Shown in pieces: positions 27,501-38,855 of a stretch of 64,000 nucleotides of DNA. Source of the DNA: Balanoglossus misakiensis (taxonomy: Eukaryota; Hemichordata); assembly GCA_040954595.2 (NCBI GenBank), contig CM082578.2, positions 13,640,001-13,704,000 on the forward strand, read 5' to 3'. The notes under the pieces are model-generated. The model searched no databases, was not told the DNA's origin, and worked only from the letters and a program-made list of their open reading frames with translations. The position numbers and the translations under genes were made by a program. The stretch's first letter is position 1. Each line of letters starts with the position of its first letter.

Positions 27501-29180
27501 TTGTCAACATTCTTGACTTCTCGCAATAAATGTTGGCAGTGGAGAATTGTGTACATGTACAGACAGGTGTGCGTTTTCTCAATGGAAAAGATGGTAACTA
27601 GAGAGTCTGTACTCCATGATCTGTGTTTAGTACAACTGAAAGTAGTCACACATCAGTCATCAATGTTCAGATATGTACCAAGGTTTCAGCAGGGCAGCAC
27701 AGAAGCAAAACTTAAATTGTAGGTCTCTGCATTTTATAGGTGGTCTTCATCAATGGAATGTACAGCTGTGTACCAGCAGTGTGGTTTGATCTTCTGAAGC
27801 AGCAATTTTATGTCTGTTTACTCTAAAATATGGAAGTACAACAAATCTGCTTTCCGCTTTTATAGTTTTATTATGCGTGGACCTTGAAGTACTTGATTGT
27901 GGGTGATAAAGATTTGAATAGGTTTACAGCAAGTTGTGGTGAAAAGGATACACTGGACATACTCATGTATCCATGTGGGTGTTTGTAGTTTTCAGTGATT
28001 TACTCTTCTGCCTGGCTCCAAATTAACTACTGTACACCTGTGCTACTTGACCCATTCTTATCAGTAACAATTGACACTGTTCCACCTGTAGAAACAAATG
28101 AATCATAAAGTCACTACCCACCTCTGAAGTAGAAAGATGAAATCTACACACAGTTACCCACTTCACCTCATATGCCATCCATAGCCACATCTAAAATATG
28201 CCCTCCGATGTTGCCCGGTTGGCATCAGCTGATATGCAATCTGTCCAACCCACATTCAGGTGTGTCAAGGACACACTTAGATTTTGATGACAAACAAGTT
28301 TGCACATCCTTTTATCAGTTTTCCAGAGTTTCAAATGAGATATTCACAAAATGTACAGCTGAAATTTCCAATTACGATGTTGACTTTGTCGGCATGTAGA
28401 GAAACAAGTTTGCATTGTAGGGCACAGGTACACACATGTGATACAGCTGTATCTTGGATGTTAGTTGTGTCTACGAAGTTGTCTTCTGTTCTGGCCGACT
28501 TCTTGTATCATGTGTTTTGAGGAATGGTGTACTCAAGTCAACATTGAACAGTTCATATTACAGAAAGTATATAATGTGTTTTATCCATAGGATGTAAGTT
28601 GGGCTGTGACAATGGCATCTGAGCACATACATAGTGAACAGATCAACATAAATAATCTGTCAAAATAAACTAAAATGACCACAATAACTTCAAAAGTGAG
28701 CGAATAACTTTCATGGAAATACTTTGTATTCATTGTGATTTCAAATACCAATGACATTTGCATGTACATAATATTGGCACCTACACAACTATGTGCATTG
28801 TAATGAAGTATGATAAGATAGCGAAGACTATCAGTTTGATGATACAGTACTATCGCTGGACCTGATATGTGTACCTTTGCTGGGCTGATAACTGTAAATG
28901 CTAATCATATGAATACAAAGTAGGATCAAAGAAAGCAGGACTGATTTTTGGAATTGCTGCTGAGCTGTTTACCAGCCTCTCATAAAGAAACCAATTTGGG
29001 CAATCTCTGTTCTACAGCTGCCAACACTAGCGCTAGCGCAGGTCAGACGTCAGCATAAAAGTTTTTTTTTTGCACACTGACTGTAGTACTTTAAAAACCA
29101 GTTGATTGCACCTTCCTGTTGGAACTGCTGTGAAAAAATTGAGACTGACATGGACTAACCCATTCTATCTTTCATTTCAG

Positions 29181-29395
29181 GGTAGTATACCAAGAGAAGA
29201 GACGACTATTATGTGTGGTGTAGGAATGTATAATGGCAGATAGCCCCTGGGAATTTTATGAAAGAATATCCTTGGAAAACGCTCGCTCTGCAGAACTTTA
29301 AGAAAGCGAGACTTCAAGCCGGAATAATTGTCTTCTTTCACAGCATGTATCTGTAGCAGTCTGTCTAGTTTTATAAATATACAAGTCGAAGCAAA
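29181..29395 (+). promoter_or_regulatory. DAG1: Dystroglycan 5' leader with two upstream open reading frames
   Basis: The leader begins after the acceptor at 29180. It carries a 10-codon uORF (29211-29243) and a 32-codon uORF (29258-29356), both ending before the main ATG at 29396. Such uORFs commonly reduce initiation at the main start, but that effect is inference here. Confidence 0.6.
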
Positions 29396-32300
29396 ATGCA
29401 GCTAAAAAGTCAGCGATTATCAGTGCCAAGGGCCTGTAGAGGACCCCTATTTCTTATCACAGTTCTGTCACTGCTAACTCCTTGTGTGAATGCTGAAAGT
29501 AACGCATGGTCGAATCTTGGTGCTAATGTGGTTCGCGAAGGGACGCCAAGCAAGAGTGTCAGCGACAAGCCAATTTCTGTTCTTTGGGGAGTGCCGGATG
29601 CAGTTGCTTATGTGGGGAAAGTTTTCAAATACACCATTCCAAAGGATGCCTTCACTGGAGACATTGTCAAATATGAGGTGAGGATAACATCCAATACACT
29701 AGGTGGAAAGATTGTTTTATTACTGTTGAGATATGGTAGAATTGTAAACAACAGAATTAGAATCTCATAATCTCAATAATTGATTGCATTTATACATTTA
29801 TGCTGCAGGTGACTAATTTGCCAAAAGCATAGCAGCTGTGCCGTTATGGGTAATTTCATGATAGTAGAGATCAAAAGGCAACATAATATTAATATGAGAG
29901 TGCTTAGCTGCCTGTTTTGTGGCTCTGCCGAACATGTACACCCTGAATTTCCACAGTATATCAGTATTGCTGTTATTAGTTTTTAGTATGTGGGGAAAAC
30001 TTAGCTGTAGGCACTGTCTGTCTTATTCATTTGCAATGAAATTTGTCAAAATGAAGTTATGTTCGTTGTTCGCAATCCCAATAGATTTAATTGCATTATC
30101 TCATCAAGAGTATTGAAGATATTGTCTCATCCATGATTAGAAAATTGCCACAGGCAAGGCATTCTGTACAAACTAATCATCATGACCAATTTCAATTTTC
30201 TGTGGAGCCAGTCTGTTTGAGATGTGATTTCAAAAATCATTATTAATGATTTTATCCGGTGTCTGGGAAGCTTCAATCAACACTTAAAAAAATAGACTGC
30301 ATTTCTGCAGAACTTTGTGGCAGAGCGTTCATTGGAAAATGGGGATTGGAAGACATGTATACAAATGAAATAATTGCATTTCCGATATCGTTTGAAGGGT
30401 TTTGCTTTGGTCACATCCTGTAATGGCTGCCTGGCGGACCTATTTCCTGAGTGTCGGTATATAACAGTCCCTGTCTTCTTGTGATCTACAGTGTGATTTC
30501 TCACTGAGCTGTGTAAAATTATTCTAAAGAAAATACGATTAGGCAGCATTTCCTTGACATGTAGCTTATGTATGACCAGCAGTTTAGTAGTGAGCTATGG
30601 ATTGGAGTTGTCCCATGACAGAGGCTCCTGAAAGACAGTAATTGAAATTTTGTGCTTGGAGTGTGAAATCCATTTCAAGCATGGCAGCTATCCAAGTCAT
30701 TGTGGCAGGATGAAAAGCCGATCAGAATGTAGAAGTAGTACCGGTACTAGTTATTCTGAAAAGATACAAAATGAAGCCCCATTACCAAAACATTACATCA
30801 ATTCCGCTGTCAGACTATTAAAGTTGTCTTAAATGTGTGTTCATAGATAGAAGATTTTGTACTAAATATTCCTGATTTATTTACTTTCATATCCGTTCTT
30901 TTTTATAAAAGATGTAAATATATTATGTGGAAGTTGTATGATTCTGAATATGATCATTTTTGAATGATACATTTTATGGACTCTATGTATTAAGTTTTCT
31001 GTGTGGTTGTTATGTTACTTCCATGATTTGATCCAAGTGATCAGAATTGTCCTTACTCCCTAAACACACCCGTATTTGTACATGTACACAGACAGACACA
31101 CTACACACATTTGTTCTGTGGGTCTAGTCCTCATAGCAGAACCGGAAATAATTATAAGATAGAAGGATCTTAAACTATCCTGTCATGGGTCAGATGTCTG
31201 GGATATTGGAGGCAGTCTCTTAGTCTTATGTTACCATTTTATTTCATTTCATGTCAGATGTCTAATAAATTTTTTACAACAAGAAGTGATGTGTTACTTC
31301 TCCGCCTTCCGTCCTGTGACAGACAGTTTGAAGTCAGAGTCAGCTGTTGACAGGGTCTTTCTAGGGACAGATTTTGTTCAGACACATCTCTTAAAATAAA
31401 GTACTGGTAGACTTTGGGGATTGATAGAAGCTGATATCATGAACAGGTGGACGTGATACATGAGGAATAGAACGTAGCAAAGATGGATAATAATCAGTCT
31501 AAAATATGTTGTATTTAGTGTACAATTTCACAAATTTAGCTTTACCCATAATACAATTCAACATCCTGTGATTTGACCCCCTAGCTTTATCTGTAAAGTC
31601 AAGTCTTGAGAATTCTAAATTTAGGATGGTATACTAAAACTAATAGATTGTCTGATGCCCAAGTACTCTTCCTGTGGCTGAGACTACTGCGGCCATTCTA
31701 TATATCACGCGGAAGGAAATCTATACTTGTGGGAGGCATATATTGACAGCTGTGATGGTCTGGAGAGAAATCTGCAGAGATAATTAACAGCTGTGTTTCC
31801 TTAGGATGTGAAGGAATGTTCTTTTGTAGTGATACTAGTATCAATCTGAATAGGCATTTGGTGCACAGCGTATTAATATTTCACTTTGAACAGGAAATTT
31901 GTGAAATCCTAGTCCTATACTTCAGAAGTCCAGGAAACTTTCGGCACTTCTTGTTTATTTAGGCAGGAATCGTTCAAATATACAAAAAAGTCAAAAGGAC
32001 ACCCTGGAAGTCCAAGTTGTGATGAAGAACAAACAAATACATTGGAAGATTGAGCTGAAGCATTTGCTTTATATTAGGTCAGATATTTGGTTGAGTAGAT
32101 CACAGTAATCTCTCAGTAGACTGATTTTTACAGATCAAGCAGAATGCACATTAAAGTAGGAATTTGAAATATGTTGAATGGGGTACATGCTTTGTCATGA
32201 TATGGTAACATGAAATATGTTCAACATGATGCATGTAACATGAACAGCTGTTCCAAACCTCAGTAGAATAGGTGCAGTAATATTGGCCACAATTTAACCT

Positions 32301-35300
32301 TTCAGATGTTGATACGGTGCAAAATTTCACAGACAGACAGGATGAGAAATCATCCATTAACATTAAACATCACATGGAGATTTAAACAGTGACTTTTCAC
32401 TAAGTGATCTTAAGGTCAGGAACAATGATAAAACACAATGTAAGCTCACATCTTTTAGAGTGTATCTGCAAAATTACATGTAGCCGAGAAAAATAGTTTA
32501 TTTTATCAGAATCGTAACACACCACCAACTGGTTTGTGTTGCCTTACGGTATCTGCAATAGATCAAGAACACATTAGTTGCTGGTCATTACTGAGATAAA
32601 AGATTGTAGATTACTGCACGGATATCTTCCAAATGACACAATGTCGAAGTGACTGACATTTCATGATAATGGCTGACTCTCAACCAGTGTAATTAAATTC
32701 AGCTTGATAACCTGTGTCAGGTAATGAGGCGATGCCCTGAATTGTATCATTTGACCTTCCTTGGCATGACTCATATCTCACAGCTACATGTACATGTATT
32801 GGAAAAACATTTGCAGGGCTTTTTGTCTGTGTTGGGGGATTCCAGGAGGGGGCAGAGACAACTGGTCCTGTTTGCCAGATAAGTGGGCTTTACCCAATGA
32901 CAAACCATTCCTGACAACAATGGTTAGTTCTGTAGCTAAATACTTGGACATATGGGTATTGCAGCTAAATATGATTAATTGAAATGAAGGGTTCAAGGCT
33001 CATGTGTGAGAGCGAATTTCACACTATGCTTGTTATTTATAAAAGACAATATTCCTGGAAATATGTGTTTTTACTTTCAAAAAAAGGATTGTTGAAGTAA
33101 TGACGTGGGTGTTAAAGGCGTATTGGGGATGGGCAGTGATCTGTAAACATGATATAGTGGTATGTGGATAAGACGTCTAGTCACTTGGGAGCGGTGTGTT
33201 TGTGGATATGGATATGTGCACACGTTGAAGGAAGTCACAAATGAATGACTTTGAAAAGGAACATACATGTACTTGATGACATATTGCTTGGTATTTCAAA
33301 TGTTATTTTGTGACAGGACTATGTCTAACCTGATGAAACCATTGTGAAACTGTCCACCAGTTCACTTTTAACGTATCCCACCACCAGTGTGGTTCATACT
33401 GCCTGTCTTCCAGTGCAAGAGAGACCTTGACTTAAAAATTTACCACTTGTTCCTCACACACTGACCCTGTTCAATGGCTGTCCTTCACCAATAGGCCTAG
33501 ATTTCCGGTGATAGACTAGTTGACAGAAGCAAATACACATGGTCTTCTGGTGATTCTAATTGAAGAGAAGCAGGGGTGAAAGGGTTAAATGAAACTCAAC
33601 CTCCCCACAGTCACTATGTATGCAGCCAGTGACATTTATCACTCCCTAGTACACAGGTCCATGTTTGTGCTAATGGTCATTAACATAACTTCCTATTGCA
33701 AGTTAGTTAGAAAGAAACAGGTCAGCGGTAATAGAATTCAATTATGATATGATCAGATGTCACCCTGGATAATACATTCATGCGAATGATGGAGAAAAAA
33801 TACACAGATGTGACATGTCATGAATGTAATTAGCAGGGCCAGTGTATATGCTCCGGCTGCATTCCTGGAATTCTCAATTTAAAAATGGGAAGTTGTGGCT
33901 GAGATGATGATGCTTATCATAGCTTGCATCTTTGTTCCAGTCCATCAGACTGTAGTGAAATGATAGCAGAGAGGCCAGCAGAAGGAATTTAGTCTGCAAC
34001 CTTGACACGGCACGTATGCTTAAGTCTGTGTCTTTAGTCTGATTGTCAGTTGTCTTGTTTTCCGGTGAACCATTTGCGCAAAGCATCTTATTTAAAAGGT
34101 TATTTCGGATACTGCGCTGTGGTTATGCTCCAGTGATGCATTGAATGTGTTTTCAGTAATCTACAGTTGCAGTGTATATTCTCAGTGCAAAGTTTGGAAA
34201 ATACATGTAAATAAAAATCACATTGCACAAAAGAAGTCTTTTGAATCGTATCGGTGTTTTTAAACAGAATTGTTTCCCTTATCAATTTAAAGCAGTGTGA
34301 GATTGATTTTCTGACTTTCTTAAGTCAAAATATGTATCAAGTATCAAATAGTTTTGGGTTTATGTTTAACACTACAGCTAGCACTTTTGGCTTGATGCCA
34401 CAAAGTATAAATGTCAAATGGTAGTAGTCTATAAGCTGTGGAGTCAAAGGGTTAAAAGGGTAAAAAAGTACATGTAGTTTAGGAAAACCAGGTCAGGATT
34501 GTTCTGATTACTCACACCTACACTTACATAGACATGCAGGTGTGCCAGGGTTACTACGTGTAATATTGAAAGTGTCAAAATATGTTGTATTCTTTAATAG
34601 TCAGTATTCTAAATACCAGTTTCTCTGTCTGCTATGTTTGTAGGTCAGTGAAGCTGGTAGCAGGGAACTTCCAGGATGGCTCTATTTCAACCAAGTCACC
34701 CACTCCATGGAAGGTATCCCGACAGAGGAGGATCTGGACCAGTATTACATCTCTCTAACTGCCTATGGACATGAAAGTAATGGCTCAAAGAAGGCAACTG
34801 ATGTATTTTCCATCAATGTTGCCCAAGAAGTCTCTGTAGAATCCCAAGGTGGTGGGGCAACTCCTCTGAGAGAGTTCAGTAAAACCGGCCGAGTGAAATG
34901 TGCAGCAGGGTTACCAGAAGCATCGGCAACAATTATCCTCGATGCCGATTGGTCCAAAATGTCACCCAAGGAGCGTGTGCATTCAATTGAACGAATGGCG
35001 GACTATTCAGGCTTTGAAAGAAATTTGTTTAAGTTGCTTCCGGCCGGGAAGGGTGGCTTATTTGACTCGGGGGCTCTGGTAGCCGGGCCTGGAAATATCA
35101 AGAAGCAGAACTACCCGGGAATTCTCCTCTCATGGCCCGTAGGCTGTGGTTACGATGTTAACAAACTGCCGGTTGTCACGGTGATTGAATCTACCTCCAG
35201 GGATGGTGCCCTCGCCAAGAACATCGGCCATGATGTGATCGGTTGGCACATCAAGCATTCTCAGCCGCACATGTCCAAGAGAATGAAGCGACAGATAGCA

Positions 35301-37928
35301 GCAATGGCCACTCCAGTGCCCACAGCCGTACCTACCAAGCCTGCCCCAACAACAGCCACTGAAGCGATGGAGTCGACTGCCATTCCATCAAGCCGTGTTG
35401 TTCCCAGTGAAACTTCACCCGTTATGTCGGAAGCTATCCGCACAGCCACCAAAATTGCCCCAACAAAGAGTATGACTCCCACCGTGAAGCCGACAGATAC
35501 AAAGGTGAGGACTCCATCGGCGTCTCCAACCCAGAAGATGCCACCGAAATCGAAGACAGCCGGTATGGTGACACACATGCCAATGCCAACACCCACACCT
35601 ACCAAGCCAGTCACCACAACCGAAGGGCCCAGTCGCACTTTCACCCAGCCGTCAGAGACCGAAGGATTGACTGCTGTGCCCACCATGTCCAGCTCAGTTA
35701 TCCGGACACCAATGCCCGTAACACCAACCCCAGCTCCTCCCACTGTTAAGCCTCCTAACAGAGCACCAGTGGTTAGAAAACCCATTGGCACATTGCAAGC
35801 TTATGTAGGCGAGAGGTTTGACTACCGCGTACCAAAGGATACGTTCTATGACGAAGAAGATGGAAAGACGCGCAGCCTGAAACTCATGTTCCTGACCACA
35901 GATGGCATTGTTGTCGATAAGAGCTCCTGGGTTCAGTTCACCACAAAAGCTCAGACTCTCTCTGGAACACCGACAGAGGCCGTAGCCTCCACCGCACGCC
36001 AGTATGTGATGGTAGCCATGGACAAAGACGGGAAAACCGCAATGGACAAGTTTACCATCGAGGTCATCTCACGCGTCACTGAAGCACCGAACTCGCCACC
36101 AGAGTTGACGAATCACGTGGATATGGTGTCATGTTATGAAGGCGAGGTACTGAACTTCACCATCCCGGAAGATACCTTCTATGATGCAGAAGACGGCGCA
36201 ACGCGTAATCTCATGTTGGAACTTCAAACTGTTAACGGCAAAGCGGTACCAATGGATGGTTGGATCAAACTGGATGCAGATACCCAGACCCTGTATGGCC
36301 TACCGATGAACAGACAGATTGGTCGACTTGAATTTGTTTTAGTTGCGAAAGACAGTCGAGGTGCCCCCGCCACAGATACATTTGAGATTGAAGTCATGCC
36401 AATGGAACACCCACCTAACCACGAGTTCAGCATAGCGCTGAGTCAACCATCTGCAGAGTTTGAAAATGATGTTCTGAAGAGAATTGATCTGGTCAATAGA
36501 CTTGCAACGATGTACGGAGATGCCAATCCCAATTCCATCACCGTCTTGTATTTCAAGAAGGATCCCACCGTGTTGGGATGGACCAACAACACGCTGCCGT
36601 ATGAGCCTTGCCCAGTCAGCCAGTTTGGAGAGCTTTCGAAGAAACTCACATCTCATAGTCACGAAACCGATCCAAGCAGGGCCCTGAGAAATGTCATGAT
36701 GCCAGAATACCATGTGACAAGAGTGGAACGAAAGCTGGCTGGAGTGTGTGCAGAGTCCAACAAGAAACCAGACTTGCTGAATCACATTGATCGTGTGGTT
36801 GCATACGAAGGCGAAATGCTGAACTTCCGAATTCCAGAAGACACATTCTATGATCAAGAAGATGGCACAACACGCAACTTGACCCTGCAGTTCGAGACCA
36901 TCTATGGCAAAGTCACCCACAAGAATTCCTGGGTGCAGTTTGATCCAGTCTCCCAGGCCCTGTACGGTTTACCCATGAGCGAGCAAGCCGGAAAGCATGA
37001 GTACATCATCGCTGCCATTGACAGCGGCGGGATGGTTACAAGAGATGCCTTTGAGATCGAAGTCTTGCCAAGCTTGCATAAAGCCAACCACGAATTCAAC
37101 ATGACTTTGGCGAATGATTTGGAGGAATTTGAGTCGGATGTGAACAAGAAAATCGACCTGATAAATAGAATTGCTAGTCTGTACGGTAATGAGAATTCCA
37201 ACGCCATCACTGTGTTGTACTTCAAGAAAGGTTCCACTGTGTTCGGATGGACAAACAACTCGTTACCTTACGAACCTTGTCCAATGTCTGAATTTGAAGA
37301 GCTTGCAAAAGTCGTCATTTCAAATGGTCATAAAGGTGAGCCAAGCCAGGCTCTCAAAGATGCTCTCGCTCCCGACTACGTGATTACAAAGGTGTATCTA
37401 AAACCTGTTGGTTCCTGTCTTGATAGCCAGATGACCACTGAAGAACCAGTGGGTCCGGGACTCTCAGGTTCTGCTCAGGCCACCAGTGAGGAAAGTATCT
37501 GGTTGATCACCATCGTTCCCGCCGTGGTCATAGCTGTGGTCCTGCTGATCGGTGGACTTGTGGCATTTGTTCTGTACAGAACATGTCGCAAGGGCAAGCT
37601 GTCTGATGAAGATGAAAACACTTTTATCAAGAAGGGCATCCCAATCATCTTTGCCAGTGAACTTGAAGAGACGGAGAAACCCCCATCCTCGAAGACTCCG
37701 CTGATCTTGAGAGAAGAGAAACCACCACTGCCACCAGAGTATCCCAGGCAGGATTCTCCAAGCAATCAGCCGCTGCTTTCAGGAGCTCAACCAGATGATG
37801 ATGAGGATGGATCTGCTTCTCCACCGTACCAACGACCACCACCGTTCTCTTCTTCACCCGAAAGTCGCAGTGCCAGACCTCACTTCACACCAGCATATAG
37901 AGCCCCTCCACCATACGTACCACCATAA
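29396..37928 (+). CDS. DAG1: Dystroglycan, 1,188 residues, two coding exons (29396-29677 and 34644-37928)
   Basis: This is the laminin receptor precursor that is cut into extracellular alpha- and membrane-spanning beta-dystroglycan and links basement membrane to dystrophin. The exons join GAG|GTC in phase 0 after codon 94. Residue layout: signal peptide 1-33 (ending VNA); N-terminal Ig-like domain about 52-165; S6-like domain about 183-305, with ILDADWSKMSPKER and GPGN...LLSW; furin site RMKR|Q at 310; Pro/Thr mucin-like stretch 311-465; three cadherin-like domains starting about 466, 577 and 800, the last two each followed by an SEA-like domain (about 687-797 and 910-1020); one helix about 1046-1074; cytoplasmic tail with KKGIPIIFASELEE and the dystrophin-binding end PPPYVPP. 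Human dystroglycan has 895 residues and one C-terminal Ig-like/SEA pair, so this protein carries extra domains. The proximal SEA keeps Gly957-Ser958 at the cleavage position, while the distal one has Asp734-Pro735. The recurring WTNN[TS]LPYEPCP keeps the sequon and cysteine in both SEA copies. Confidence 0.96.
29678..34643 (+). other. DAG1: Dystroglycan coding intron (about 5 kb)
   Basis: The interval has a GTGAGG donor at 29678 and a TTTGTAG acceptor ending at 34643, splitting the N-terminal Ig-like domain. No other gene was recognised inside. Confidence 0.9.
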
Positions 37929-38855
37929 GAACCATCGGTAACAAACAAAAAAAATCTGGGCGGAATTATTTCAGAACAGCAGTGACCTCAGAAGATATGG
38001 AAAACCTTAATTTTTACAACTGATTTTTTTAAATTCTTAAAAGTGGGTAACGCAAGTGGGAGACTGGTGTCTTGACTGGCACTGATTTACTGTTGCTGTT
38101 GTTTGTAATAATTTCCTCCAGTGAAGGGGAGGTGTTTTTGATGTAGGGGAAAAGATGTAGGGAAAAACTAAATCAATATCAGCAGTTTGATGATTAGAAG
38201 AATCGGTAATCATGCTTAAAGTTGAAATGTTGACCAGAAGAGCCAAATACACAAACATACACACACACAAAAATACACAAACAACAACAATGACATCGGT
38301 CAACAATTCATACAAACTTTTTCTGTGTTCATTTGATGCGAAATGTTCACAGAACTACAACTCTTGTTTCAATGATGTCTTCTGAAATCTCAAGTTTTGC
38401 ATAAATGTTTCAAACAACACAAACAAATAACCTCATTTTAATGGATCAAATGTTGTTTGCATTGAAATTCAAATAGTCCATGATTCAGATAGTTTAAGAG
38501 ACCGAGAGAATAATGGCACTATTCACATATAAAAAGGACCAAAGTAGGGTGAAATTATATAGTACATTATCATCACAATCGCACCCATGAAACTGTTTCA
38601 ATGTACAATTAAATCTGAATAGGAAAAAAAATCAGAATCAACTTGTTTTATAGCTGAAATAATACATATTCAATTTTCAGGTATACATTTTCAGTTGTTT
38701 TGAAGGTTATATTAACATATATGATAATGTCAGGTCCGACAGAGTGTACTCAACAGATATATTGCCATATTTACACTTTCAAAATTGTTGATTTATTCTT
38801 TATATTTATTCCTTTCTCAAACCATCTTCAGATTAACCATCAGCTCCAGAATAAA
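37929..38855 (+). other. DAG1: Dystroglycan 3' untranslated region, candidate poly(A) signal at 38850
   Basis: AT-rich sequence after the TAA at 37926, with no continuing frame. The first canonical AATAAA I see is at 38850-38855. Weaker or later signals could be used instead. Confidence 0.4.

Larger units (their letters stand above)
13904..29180 (+). other. DAG1: Putative first intron of dystroglycan (about 15 kb)
   Basis: No coding exon was recognised in this interval on either strand. It contains a perfect hairpin at 15148-15178, a longer imperfect hairpin at 17086-17163 and a 1.3 kb repeat element at 23239-24534. It ends with a polypyrimidine acceptor (ctatctttcatttcag). A long first intron before the translation start is also the vertebrate DAG1 arrangement. 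Confidence 0.4.

Noticed and set aside
27339-27722. 127-codon plus-strand frame in the dystroglycan intron
   Set aside because: Overlaps an opposing frame of similar quality and shows no domain or flanking exon signals.
35261-35791. 176-codon minus-strand frame rich in Gly and Val
   Set aside because: It is the antisense image of the Pro/Thr-rich mucin stretch of dystroglycan, where biased codons keep the opposite strand open.
36339-36920. 193-codon minus-strand frame
   Set aside because: Antisense to the dystroglycan cadherin-like/SEA region, with no recognisable domain.
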